NCBI GenBank assembly: GCA_963726785.1
Contig: CAVSDJ010000007.1
Coordinates: 1,240,001-1,304,000, forward strand
Source: DATEKX01 sp963726785
GTDB taxonomy: Bacteria > Acidobacteriota > Blastocatellia > UBA7656
Reading direction: 5' to 3'
Length of the DNA: 64,000 nt
Shown here: in pieces, positions 18,421 through 27,206 of the stretch
How the letters are laid out: each line of letters starts with the position of its first letter
How positions within the stretch are numbered: position 1 is the first letter of the stretch
The notes under the pieces: model-generated
The model's input: the letters and a program-made list of their open reading frames with translations, nothing else
The model's database searches: none
Told to the model about the DNA's origin: nothing
Translations under genes and position numbers: made by a program

Positions 18421-18963
18421 CTAAGACGATTGCGGAGGCTGATTCTCTCCGAACTCGCGCTCGAATATTTCAACGTAAGCCTGATATATGTCTTGCCCGA
18501 AGCAGGTGAATATGACTTTTTCAATCGAATCATTATCGGAAAGAAATTTGATGATTTCGCTCATGGCAATCTCGCACGCCTGTTCGACTGGATAGCCATA
18601 GATGCCACAGCTAATGGCAGGAAAAGCGATTGTCTTGACATTGTTTTGGGCAGCAAGCGACAAGCTCGACCTGTAGCAGGAAGCGAGCAATTCCGGTTCG
18701 CCTTGTCCGCCTCCGTTCCACACGGGGCCTACTGTGTGAATTACGTGATGCGCCGGAAGGTTATACCCGCGAGTGATTTTGGCCTGACCCGTTTTGCAGC
18801 CGCCAAGCAATCTGCACTCTTGAACGAGGCCGGGACCGGCGGCGCGATGTATAGCGCCGTCCACGCCGCCGCCGCCCAGCAAGGAACTATTCGCAGCGTT
18901 GACTATCGCATCTACTTTTAGAGCAGTGATATCGGCTTTGAGAATTTCAATTCTGTCTTTCAT
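18421..18963 (-). CDS. Macrodomain protein (O-acetyl-ADP-ribose deacetylase type)
   Basis: About 180 residues from the ATG at 18963, which has GGAGG upstream; the TTG at 18975 is less likely. The ADP-ribose-binding motifs are ADITALKVDAIVNAANS (Asn catalytic region), GGGGVDGAIHRAAG and the GIYGYP loop. The family removes acetyl from O-acetyl-ADP-ribose and can hydrolyse mono-ADP-ribosylated substrates. The neighbouring NUDIX gene could act on the released ADP-ribose. Confidence 0.93.
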   Translation of the reverse strand: MKDRIEILKADITALKVDAIVNAANSSLLGGGGVDGAIHRAAGPGLVQECRLLGGCKTGQAKITRGYNLPAHHVIHTVGPVWNGGGQGEPELLASCYRSSLSLAAQNNVKTIAFPAISCGIYGYPVEQACEIAMSEIIKFLSDNDSIEKVIFTCFGQDIYQAYVEIFEREFGENQPPQSS

Positions 18964-19050
18964 CTCAACCTCCAACGCTGAAAGGCGTTCGAAAAAGTCT
19001 TTATCTCACGCGCAGCCGAGAGCATGCAAAGCCGATTTTAAAGCGAGATG

Positions 19051-19082
19051 AAATAAAAATGGGCGGGCCGCGTGGCCCGCCC
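19051..19082 (-). terminator. Rho-independent terminator downstream of the OmpA-like gene
   Basis: Read on the minus strand, GGGCGGGCC and GGCCCGCCC form a perfect 9-bp GC stem (19082-19061) with a 4-base loop, followed directly by ATTTTTATTT. It is 67 bases past the OmpA-like stop codon. Confidence 0.88.
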
Positions 19083-19148
19083 CTATATCGGAGGCAGTGA
19101 TTGATCGAGTGCTGTTGGTTCTAACAGTGGTCGATCAGAAAGAGAGGG

Positions 19149-19868
19149 TTAGTGCTGTGATGTAGTTGTGGTCTTTACCGTCGAGCCGTTCGCCACATTG
19201 CGAGTAAGCAATCGAATCTCGACGCGGCGATTCTGTGCGCGGCCCGCGCGCGTGTTGTTTTCTGCGACTGCGCGGACTTCACCGAATCCGAGTATGTGCA
19301 TTCTGAACAAAGGAATGCTGTGCTCTTCGGCCAGATAGCGGCGCACTGCGTCTGCGCGTTTCTGCGTAAGCTGATTGTTATAGGTGTCCGAGCCGATTGC
19401 ATCTGCGAAGCCTTCGATTTCAAGAATGAAATTATCGCGATCTTTTATCTGACCGGCTACTTGATCAAGCGATTCTTTCGCTTCGGGGGTAAGCACATAG
19501 CTGTTGAATTTAAAATTCACGGTTGCCGTGTTTTGAAGCGCGTACCTGTCGATGTTTGTCCGCAGGTCTGTTACGGACTGCTCGACGCCGCCAGCGCGCG
19601 TGTTGGCTTCATCTGCGCGAGTGAGCGCCGAGTCGGCTTGCGACTGCGCGCGATCAGCGCGGCCTCGCACCTCGTTCACATCAGTGCCGAGGCGACCGAT
19701 GTCCTGGCTGTTGCGACGCGAAGTCTCTTCCAACTCGCCCGTGCGCTGTTCAAGCGGGGTGACGCGCTCGTTGATACGGTTGCGCGCATATTTCTTTGTC
19801 GCGCATCCGATTGAACTCAAAACTAGCACTGTGCTCAGAGCTATCAGAACTGCGAACCTGCTTTTCAT
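19149..19868 (-). CDS. OmpA/Pal-like peptidoglycan-binding lipoprotein
   Basis: 239 residues. A lipoprotein signal peptide ends in the lipobox LSSIGC, with Cys22 as the lipidation site. The next about 85 residues form a coiled coil with Lpp-like heptads (DEANTRAGGVEQSVTDLRTNIDRY). The C-terminal OmpA domain (about 110-225) has TVNFKFNSYVLTPEAKESLDQVA, GFADAIGSDTYNNQLTQKRADAVRRYL and the RNRRVEIRL peptidoglycan-binding motif. It should tether the outer membrane to the cell wall. Confidence 0.93.
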   Translation of the reverse strand: MKSRFAVLIALSTVLVLSSIGCATKKYARNRINERVTPLEQRTGELEETSRRNSQDIGRLGTDVNEVRGRADRAQSQADSALTRADEANTRAGGVEQSVTDLRTNIDRYALQNTATVNFKFNSYVLTPEAKESLDQVAGQIKDRDNFILEIEGFADAIGSDTYNNQLTQKRADAVRRYLAEEHSIPLFRMHILGFGEVRAVAENNTRAGRAQNRRVEIRLLTRNVANGSTVKTTTTSQH

Positions 19869-19901
19869 GTCTTATGCTCCCACTCGATTCAAGATTATAA
19901 A

Positions 19902-19961
19902 GGGCGATGCGGAGATCATCCGCATCGCCCGTTACGGTTACTGTCCTCACCACAGTAACCG
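19902..19961 (-). promoter_or_regulatory. Two perfect hairpins upstream of the OmpA-like gene
   Basis: GGGCGATGCGGA (19902-19913) pairs with TCCGCATCGCCC (19919-19930), and CGGTTACTGT (19935-19944) pairs with ACAGTAACCG (19952-19961). On the minus strand the second stem is followed by TTTATAATC, so it could be a terminator of the merR operon, or overlap the -10 of the OmpA-like gene (TATAAT at 19899-19894). The rest of the 19869-20206 gap shows nothing recognisable. Confidence 0.55.
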
Positions 19962-20206
19962 CAAAAAGAGACCGGATAAAATATCACCCGTATCTCTGCC
20001 CCACTTAAACTTTTGCAAGACGTATGCCGCCGGGCAGGTTCGCGTAAATCGCTGAAATAAAAGCAAGATGCGAGGGGAAAGGCTCATTCAAAGGTAAAGA
20101 TTACAAGCTTGCCGTGTAAGATTTTCCGGCTCTTTTGGCGCTGAGGTTCTGTGCGGTTTGTATTCTTCAGAGGCACTCTGAAACACGTCAAAATCGAATC
20201 AACAGC

Positions 20207-20680
20207 TCATTTGACGCCCAGTTCCAATCGCATGAAAGCCTTGACGCCCTCGCGCCCTGTCACGTTCAGCCAGAGCGACTGCTTTTCGCTTTCGATGTCG
20301 AGCGCGAAGTTGAAGAAGGGACAGCAACGACGCTCAAACGTTATCCACTCTGCGGCCAGGAGAATCGTTGACGAATCGGCAGAGAGCCGAAAGGCATATC
20401 CGTTGGGCAATTCTTTGACTTCCTGCACACCGGCGTGAAGCTGCTTTCTCAATTCCTGGTATCGCGCTCTTTCTGCTGTGTCCAGAGCGTCAAGCCTGCA
20501 CATGAAAACTGTTTCATCTTTCTTTTCATTTTTCATAGTGGCCTTTTTCGTGGTTCCCTTCGGTGATTGCTGAGATTGGGACTTCGCTTTCTGCATAGTT
20601 GCGGCTCGCGCGTTTTGCGTTTGAGTGAAAAGAATCAATCCGGCCACTACGAGCATAGAGAACACGTTTACTATTCGCAT
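20207..20680 (-). CDS. Small secreted protein with RRCCPFF motif, linked to a MerR regulator
   Basis: About 157 residues from the ATG at 20680, which has AGGAGG seven bases upstream. An N-terminal signal peptide or membrane anchor (IVNVFSMLVVAGLILFTQTQNARA) is followed by a Lys/Ser-rich linker. The domain of about 95 residues contains a single MCRLDAL and the motif ERRCCPFFNFALDIE. Vicinal cysteines next to a Pro suggest soft-metal or thiol chemistry. I recognise this kind of protein as a neighbour of mercury-type regulators but not as a characterised family. It lies 27 bases downstream of the merR-like gene and probably shares its promoter. Confidence 0.65.
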   Translation of the reverse strand: MRIVNVFSMLVVAGLILFTQTQNARAATMQKAKSQSQQSPKGTTKKATMKNEKKDETVFMCRLDALDTAERARYQELRKQLHAGVQEVKELPNGYAFRLSADSSTILLAAEWITFERRCCPFFNFALDIESEKQSLWLNVTGREGVKAFMRLELGVK

Positions 20681-20706
20681 ACGAAAGCCTCCTCGCCAAT
20701 AAAAAT

Positions 20707-21117
20707 TCAAGAAACGCTTGCAGACTCTGCAACCTGAGCGCGGCCATCGAGCGCCGCGTTGATGATCGGGCAAATGCCTGCGCAAGAACAATCAGAGAGA
20801 GAGACGAGAGCTTCGCGCATTGATTGCAGATTGCGAATTCTTTCATCAACATCTCGAACCTTGGCCGCTGCGCGGGCGCGCACCGCACCTGTCGGCGCGC
20901 GATTTTCGACCAAAGCAGATAATTCTTTGATTTCGTCGAGCGTGAAGCCGAGTCGCTGCGCCCATTTAATCAAATTGATCAGCCGCACGCAGTCGGGCGA
21001 ATAGTCTCTATACCCGGAAGGCCGCCGCGCCGGTTTAGTGATGAGGCCGCGCCGCTCGTAGTACCTGAGCGTCTGAACGCCTACGCCTGCTTGCTTTGCG
21101 AGTTCTCCAATCCGCAT
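20707..21117 (-). CDS. MerR family transcriptional regulator
   Basis: About 136 residues from the ATG at 21117 (GGAGG upstream). The winged-helix N-terminus is canonical: MRIGELAKQAGVGVQTLRYYERRGL and the wing GYRDY. A dimerisation helix follows. The C-terminal loop carries DCSCAGICPIINAAL, resembling the two C-terminal Cys ligands of Hg-sensing MerR. The third ligand, at the start of the long helix in Tn501 MerR, has no Cys equivalent here (RAPTGAV). So the metal specificity is uncertain; another metal or a redox signal is possible. Confidence 0.9.
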   Translation of the reverse strand: MRIGELAKQAGVGVQTLRYYERRGLITKPARRPSGYRDYSPDCVRLINLIKWAQRLGFTLDEIKELSALVENRAPTGAVRARAAAKVRDVDERIRNLQSMREALVSLSDCSCAGICPIINAALDGRAQVAESASVS

Positions 21118-21134
21118 ATCGACCTCCACGCTCC

Positions 21135-21166
21135 ATGATAAACCCTGTACCTGAGTATAGAGTCAA
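21135..21166 (-). promoter_or_regulatory. MerR-type promoter/operator of the merR-like operon
   Basis: On the minus strand TTGACT (21166-21161) and TATCAT (21140-21135) are separated by 20 bases, the over-long spacer typical of MerR-activated promoters. The spacer holds an imperfect dyad ACTCTATAC-tcag-GTACAGGGT. The regulator probably controls its own operon. Confidence 0.8.
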
Positions 21167-21278
21167 GAAAATATTTACGCCTCATCAAATCTAAAAGCCC
21201 GCAAAGCGCAGAGCCAGGAACTTCTGACCGCACTTTACGGGCTTCGAGTCGAACGAGTCCGCCTCTTCGACTATTCGG

Positions 21279-21608
21279 CTACGGCTTTCGAGTCTGAGCG
21301 TCGTGCTTCTGACGATAGACGTGGCGGCTGGTGCGCGCCTCTCTACGACGAAGGTGGCGTCGCTCTTTCCCGGTCACCACGCCATCCGATTTTGCCGCAG
21401 CTTCCTGGGCATGTGTCCTTGCCTGCTGGCGTTGGAGTCTGGCAGCTTCGCGCTTCGTCAGCGAGCCCGAACGCACGCCTTTGCGAATGCGTCTTTGCTG
21501 ATGGCGTTCGCGCTTGTCAATATTTGGAGTAGTTGCCTGCGCCATCGAAACGATGCTCAAACCAAACATAAATACAAGGGTCAATAAAACACTAACAAGT
21601 CTCTTCAT
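21279..21608 (-). CDS. Small secreted Arg/Lys-rich protein, paralogue A
   Basis: 109 residues from the ATG at 21608 (GGAGG upstream). A signal peptide (KRLVSVLLTLVFMFGLSIVSMAQ) precedes a highly charged helical domain with the repeated pattern GVRSGSLTKREAARLQ and DGVVTGKERRHL. The pattern ends in a RHVYRQKHD motif. It has about half its residues in common with the product of 21752-22072. The family is widespread, small and of unknown function. The gap to the paralogue is about 75 bases and holds a hairpin (ATGACGTAGCG... complement). Confidence 0.7.
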   Translation of the reverse strand: MKRLVSVLLTLVFMFGLSIVSMAQATTPNIDKRERHQQRRIRKGVRSGSLTKREAARLQRQQARTHAQEAAAKSDGVVTGKERRHLRRREARTSRHVYRQKHDAQTRKP

Positions 21609-21751
21609 CCTATCCTCCGGTAGTTGGGGAGTTATTGATTTACTTGATTCATTTATCAAGCCTGCTTCGATTATCAAACTATACAGATGCGAAACGAAAT
21701 GACGTAGCGCATATTCTTGTTGCGCTACGTCATTTCGCTGTTTAAGTGCTA

Positions 21752-22072
21752 CTAATCGCGATCTTGACGATCATGCTTTTGCCTGTGAATGTCTCGGCTG
21801 GCGCGGTCGAGCATACCGTCAAGGCGACGGCGCTCGCGCCATGATACGTGGCCGTCGGATTTTGCATACCTTTCAGCCATTCTGATTCTGGCCTGTTCTG
21901 CCTGAAGCCTCATCGCTTCGCGGCGTGTCAGTTCGCCGCTGCGAATCCCTTGATTGATCCGCCTATGCTCCCTGCGCTCGCGCCTGTCAATGTAAGGCGT
22001 CTGCGCCGTTGCAACGATACTTAGACCAAGCACAAATACTGCCGACAATACAATGCTCACTAACCTCTTCAT
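21752..22072 (-). CDS. Small secreted Arg-rich protein, paralogue B
   Basis: 106 residues with the same layout as the downstream paralogue: a signal peptide (KRLVSIVLSAVFVLGLSIVATAQ), GIRSGELTRREAMRLQ, DGHVSWRERRRLD and the RDIHRQKHD end. A GGGGGAA ribosome site precedes the ATG. The two genes are tandem duplicates on the same strand. The DGxxxxxER spacing is reminiscent of a degenerate EF-hand-like turn, but binding cannot be asserted. Confidence 0.7.
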   Translation of the reverse strand: MKRLVSIVLSAVFVLGLSIVATAQTPYIDRRERREHRRINQGIRSGELTRREAMRLQAEQARIRMAERYAKSDGHVSWRERRRLDGMLDRASRDIHRQKHDRQDRD

Positions 22073-22294
22073 ATTTCCCCCTTCGGTAATCGAATCCCGA
22101 AGCAGTCCTCATACATCAGGTAAGACATGACTTGCGGCTAAAAGGTTTGAGAATTTTTTTGCTCTCGTATCAGAGCGGCGATGATTAACACATTTCCAGG
22201 GCGAGCCTTAAAACGGTAGCCCGACCGTCAGGGAGGGCACAGCAGAACGCCCTTGCTTACGCGCGGGCTACTGATATTATCAAGGAGCGTGATT

Positions 22295-22915
22295 ATGCGT
22301 GCAAACAAAACGATTTTCAGCTTTGCGATTCTAGTATCGTTGGTCTTGACGATGGCTTGCAGTCCCACTGCCAGCACGCAGTCAGAGAAACCACCAACGA
22401 TCTCAACCGATCTTTCGCCCGTCTTAAAGCCTGTTGTTGAAAACGCCCTTGAGCAAATTCGCTATACGACTGTGTACGACCCATCTTATGTGAAGCTGGG
22501 TTATCCGGGAGGCGACCTTCCTATTGAAAGAGGCGTGTGCGCGGATGTGATAGTCCGCGCGTTTCGCAAAGGCGGAATTGATTTGCAGAAAGAAGTTCAC
22601 CAGGACATGGCGCGCAACTTCTCTGTTTATCCGAAACGTTGGGGGCTCGGAAAACCCGATACGAACATAGATCACCGCCGCGTGCCGAATCTCATGACAT
22701 ATTTCAGTCGCATGAAAAAATCATTGCCGATAACTCAAGACCCGAAAGATTACCGGCCCGGCGATGTCGTGGCGTGGGATTTGGGAAACGGGTTGCTGCA
22801 CATCGGTATGGTAGTCAACAACCAGTCTCACGTCGTTCACAACATCGGCGCAGGCGCACGGCTCGAAGACGTGTTGTTTTCGTGGCGCATCATAGGCCAC
22901 TACCGCTACTTCTAA
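22295..22915 (+). CDS. DUF1287 lipoprotein (YiiX/NlpC-like)
   Basis: 206 residues from the ATG at 22295 with AAGGAG upstream. The lipoprotein signal ends in LTMAC. The DUF1287 core has YDPSYVKLGYPGGDLPIERGVCADVIVRAFRKGGIDLQ, with a putative catalytic Cys in GVCADV. A His lies in NGLLHIGMVV, and a closing HNIGAG segment follows. The fold is related to papain-like NlpC/P60 enzymes, so a cell-wall or amide-hydrolase role is plausible but unproven. Confidence 0.85.
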   Translation: MRANKTIFSFAILVSLVLTMACSPTASTQSEKPPTISTDLSPVLKPVVENALEQIRYTTVYDPSYVKLGYPGGDLPIERGVCADVIVRAFRKGGIDLQKEVHQDMARNFSVYPKRWGLGKPDTNIDHRRVPNLMTYFSRMKKSLPITQDPKDYRPGDVVAWDLGNGLLHIGMVVNNQSHVVHNIGAGARLEDVLFSWRIIGHYRYF

Positions 22916-22921
22916 AGCGGC

Positions 22922-23023
22922 AGTTCACCGCAGAGGCGCAGAGGGCACAGAGGCGGCCAGAGGATAAGCAAATATAAAATCCTCTGCGAAATCTCTGTGT
23001 CCTCTGCGCCTCTGCGGTGAACT
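22922..23023. repeat. Long inverted repeat element, copy 2 (CACCGCAGAGGCGCAGAGG type)
   Basis: The left arm (TTCACCGCAGAGGCGCAGAG, from 22922) and right arm (CTCTGCGCCTCTGCGGTGAA, ending about 23022) repeat the arms of the element at 347-442; the centre differs. It again lies between convergent genes. Confidence 0.9.
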
Positions 23024-23069
23024 GACTCCAGTTAATGACCATGCATCTCTGCCGCAAAAGCCGTGCGAT

Positions 23070-25197
23070 TCAGTTTACAGGCTCGATAAACAAGAGGGCC
23101 GACATGCGGCTCGAGCTAAAGGGAACACTCAGCCCATTCTTCACCAGTTTTTTGCCGCGATCTTTCGTCTTGATTCCCGTGTCAACGTCAGTTATTCGAA
23201 ACTGTTGCTTCGACTTCTCTACATCCAAAGTGATATTCACCTCAAACGGGCCACTGCGATCCCAGCGATAAACAAGCAATGCCGCACGGTTGTGCAGGGC
23301 ATCATAGAAAGTGACGCTTGCAAAATCATCACCATCTTGCGGTCGTCTTAGTTCGTACATGCTATCCTGCTTGATTTGATTGAGTCTCCTGTAGTTTTCA
23401 ATCTCTTTCAAGATTACACCTTGCTGGTGCTCTCCAACTTGTGAAAGGTTAGAAGAAATTCCCCACACTCCGGCCATCGCGCTGCGGCAATAAAATCTTG
23501 TCAACTCATCATCGCTCTGGTTCATGTCGTCCAGGTTGTTCGTCCATCTGAAGACGGACCAGGGAAAGACGAATTCCATAGCGCCGAGCGACGTGGTGAC
23601 GTTTTGCCTCGCGTGGTCCAACCCGTTATCGCCTCCGTCTTTGAGCCAACTGATTTGAGTCGCAAGCAGCGTCAACTCATTGAGCATTCGCCCGCCGCTT
23701 TGACAATTCTCAATCGTCAAATCGGGATTCGCCCGTCGCACGGACTTCAGCGCGTTTTGAAAAGTCAGAACGTTTCTCATCAGCCCCGCATTCGACTGTT
23801 CGACAAAGAAGTTCTGATCGTACTTCCACCAATCCATCTGGTATTGAGCGCGCAGCGTTTCTACATGATTTGTAAGCCGCTCTTTTAAGTTAGCGCCCGT
23901 GAGATCGAGCAAGTATCCGTTGGCAATCTCGTTGAAGAAAAAGGGTTGCTCTATTTCCGGCGGCGGGTCACTGTCATCTATAGTGCCTTCTACGCTGATG
24001 AACTGCGGGCACGACCAGATTCCTGTTTTGATTCCCTGACCTTTAACTGAAGCGAGAATCTCCTGGAACTCTCCCGGCAGAAACTTCTCTTCGTTAGGTT
24101 GCCAACTGCCGACCTTGTCGTACCACCCTGCGTCTACGATGAATGCGTCAAAGCCGTAAGGAGTCATCGCCGAAATCTGTTTTTTCAAGTACTTCCCGTC
24201 CACATCCATCCTGATCGAATACCAGTGATTATATGCCAACGGAAAAGTCGGAGGCGGTCCGCCGTACAGGGTTTGCCCCAGCGCAAAGCGTTGCGTCATC
24301 CACGCGTACCGGTTATTCATTTCACCGGATTCGCTAGTGGGCGTGACGATTAAGGCAGGGCCTTCGATGGATTCACCCGCCCCCAATACGAGTTGCGTTT
24401 CTTCGGGAGGCAGTCTGACTGAAAACGTCATTCCATCGGCAATGCCTTTGAGTTTGGTTTCCCATCCTCCGCTCCATTCCATTCCAAAATGTATTCGCGA
24501 TGTTTTGTTGCCGACTATCCAGTAAGGATTCACGCCATTGTGCGCATTATCGGAACTATGCAGATGGCTTCCAAACTCAACTTTTTCATTTTCCGACAAA
24601 CTTTGTTGTGACGGGCCAAAGCTTAAAGAGTCCCACCATCGAATCCATCGAGCCTGATCTCCCAGATTCCACGTGGCTGTCCACGCAGGAAACCAGTCAA
24701 TGGCTTGCGACTGCGGGCCAGAATTCTTCAATCGAACATGCACGCGAAACAGCGACCCCTGTTTCGCGAGTTCGACCACCCAGCTTATCCTTATTTCATT
24801 CGCAATCTCGCGAGTCGCTTTGGCAATGAAGAAATCGCGCCCTTCAAATACGTGCCAACTTACGTGACTACTCGCTTCGCCCAGGACCTGGTATCAACGC
24901 AGCGGGCAGCCATGCGCTCAATCCGTCGGGCGTATTGAAGTTTGTAAACACAGGCAAACCCGTGGCGACCCATTCGCCTTTTTCAATGATGGGAATTCCG
25001 TCGCTTGTAACGCTCAGGGTCAAGCGAAGCGTGTCATTGTTCAACTCGGCCCCGTTTGCCGCCTGAGCGAAAATCATAGTCCACAGGAAGCAAAAGCCAA
25101 GAGCTTTCAAATGGTTATTAAACAAAACAAAAAGCGACTGCGCACACAGCCCTTTTCGTCGCAGTGTAATTTCGCGCTGCTTGCTCTGTTCTATCAT
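23070..25197 (-). CDS. Alpha-galactosidase / melibiase-like glycoside hydrolase (one +1 frame break)
   Basis: The N-terminal about 105 residues run from 25197 to about 24889, beginning with a signal peptide-like segment (LGFCFLWTMIFAQAANG). They then shift to the +1 frame (LGEASSHVSWHVFEG), which stays open to the stop at 23070. Joined length is about 710 residues. The N-terminal half is a beta-sandwich as in GH36. The TIM barrel has YNHWYSIRMDVDG, FDAFIVDAGWYDK, KTGIWSCPQ, MDWWKYDQNF (nucleophile Asp) and LTIENCQSGGRM. A C-terminal Greek-key domain closes it. This is the GH36-like clan D pattern. The break is repaired by restoring GCG for G before GTCCTGGGC. The 302 bases 25198-25499 upstream hold nothing recognisable. 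Confidence 0.82.
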
Positions 25198-25499
25198 TCG
25201 TCTGCCTTCCTCAAAAATTTCACTGTACGGAATGCTTTTTCGTTTCCGGGCACGAAAAATAGTGAGTAGGGGGCGCGGCGGCCTCTTTTGTCGGGCCGCT
25301 ATTTATGTAACAATTCCACTTAATTTCAAGCACACATATGGCAGGCATCGGTTAAGACGCTTGATGTGCAAAGAAAGTTTCAGAATCTCGATTTGTCGCA
25401 GGACTTCAACTGTGAGCGGCAATATCGCGCAAGGAAATTATCCTGCGCATGCCCGAATTAACGCAACGTCTCGCGATTCGCTTTATATTAATTGTTCTA

Positions 25500-26281
25500 C
25501 TAGCGACGAAACAGCAACGATACTGCCATTGCCAATCCAATCGCTATGACTGCGCGGCGAGCGAAGTTACGACCAAGTTTGCGCGCAATGCCTGCCCCTC
25601 CGTATCCTCCGGCGATTGCGCCTGCGGTCATTACTATTGCTGCGCCCCACTTCACAGGTCCACACAGGATGAAGTATACAGCGGCAATCAAGTTGATGCA
25701 CATGGCAAAGTAATTTTTCAGCCCGTTCATCTGATGAATGTCGTTTAGGCCCATCAATCCTAAAACTGCGAGCATCACTATGCCGTTGCCCGCGCCGAAG
25801 TATCCTCCATAGATCGCCGAAAACAACTGGATCACGGCTGCTGCAATCCACCACGAGCGGCTGACTTCTAATTCTCATCTGCTTCTCGATTCTTGCGGCG
25901 CAGCAGTTTAGATACAGGCTCTCCTGCGGCAAAAAGTACAGTGGCGAACAAAATCAGGAAAGGAACGATTGAAGCGAATGTTTCCGAAGGAGTGCGCAAC
26001 AGCAACAAGGCTCCGATCAATCCGCCTACAATCGAAGAAGGCGTGAGCAACAGCATCCAGCGACGGCTGTCGCGAAGCTCTCGGCGATATCCTAACATTC
26101 CGCCTAGAGAGCCGGGCCACAGCGCCACAGTGCTCGTCACGTTTGCCGCTTTCGGGTCCATGCCAATCCAGATGAGCGCGGGAAAAGTAAGAAGCGTGCC
26201 GCCTCCTGCAACCGAGTTCATCATCCCCGCAACAAAAGCAGCAGCGAATATAACAACACCTTGCCACAAGTTAATGCTCAT
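25500..26281 (-). CDS. TauE/SafE family sulfite/anion exporter (one frame break)
   Basis: Joined from 26281-25868 and the frame closing at 25500; about 260 residues. The first part carries the family's GMMNSVAGGGTLLTFPALI motif and three to four helices. It breaks after KNREADEN. The second part continues with ELEVSRSWWIAAAVIQLFSAIYGGYFGAGNGI, the second copy of the TauE motif. Restoring a single G (GAGAA to GAGGAA) joins them, so this break is of the opposite sign to most others here. The family exports sulfite, sulfoacetate or similar small organosulfonates; the substrate is not known. Confidence 0.8.
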
Positions 26282-26302
26282 CGGGCCAGAGTAACACAAA
26301 TA

Positions 26303-26376
26303 GAGGTCAGAGGTCAGAGGCTAGAGGTTGGCAGTTTGAAATTTTGAATTGGATATTTGAGATTTGAGATTTCAAA
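26303..26376. repeat. Intergenic reiterated words AGAGGTC and TTTGAAAT
   Basis: Tandem AGAGGTCAGAGGTCAGAGG (26303-26321) is followed by TTTGAAATTTTGAA and its complement TTTCAAA, giving an AT-rich hairpin. It fits the short-word hairpin series of this genome. Confidence 0.5.
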
Positions 26377-27190
26377 TTATTGCTTCTGCTTCTGTATTTT
26401 CGTGCGGGTGTAGACGACGCGAAATCCCTGGCGCTCTACGTTGCGCTGCGAAATTGTGCCGGGCATAGTCGTCACCATTACGATTTCGCATCCCGCGCGA
26501 GCAGCAAACGCAAGCCTCGTCTTGAAGAAGCGCCGTCTGTATGCCGCGATTTCTGAATTCGGGAAGCGTGCTTGCGCCGCCAAGTGACGCAATGCCTTCA
26601 TGCATGATTACAACGCCGCCGCCTGCTGTTGAGCCATCAACTTCGGCAAGGAAAGCTGCGCCAGCAGAGGTCTGAAAGAAAGTGTCGAACATATCAGTCA
26701 TCATCGGCGGCAAATCGCCAGTTTCAAAGAACCCTCGCCCTACAGTCTCAGCCAGTAATTTTACTTCGTGCGGCTCTGGCCTGCGCACAACGACTTCGCT
26801 GCTGGAATCAAGGTTCGCATCATCAGGGGTGAGCTTTCGCACAAGCACGTTCGAGAACTCAAGCAAGCTATAACTGCGAGCCTTGAATATCTGGACAATC
26901 GAAGGGTCGGCATAAGGGCATAGCTCGACATCGGCTGAAGCCCCGCGACTGTGAAAGAATTCTTCCATTCGCTCAATCTCATCTTCGCTGACAGGCCCGT
27001 CAAGCCCCAAAGCGAAGGCTTGAGTGAGCGGAGAATCTACGCCTCCGAAAATGGCCCAGCCTCCGGCGAAAGGTTCAGCGGTCGCAATCGAGTCTGCATT
27101 CATGCGAGCGTGTGCGCGAGTAAACTCGACGCCAGCATAAGCATCCGTTGACTCCAATCGCCGAGCCAGTTTTTGATCAACAAATTGCAT
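26377..27190 (-). CDS. GNAT family N-acetyltransferase (one +1 frame break in the catalytic motif)
   Basis: About 270 residues when joined at about 26525. The first part ends in STLPEFRNRGIQTALL, the start of acetyl-CoA motif A (R/Q-x-x-G-x-G/A variant). The continuation in the +1 frame is KTRLAFAARAGCEIVMVTTMPGTISQRNVERQGF, the matching second half of the GNAT fold. Restoring two bases (CTTCAAG to CTTCGCAAG) closes it. The N-terminal about 140 residues form a second GNAT-like region. The substrate is unknown. Confidence 0.8.
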
Positions 27191-27206
27191 GGGGTCGAAT
27201 CTTGCC

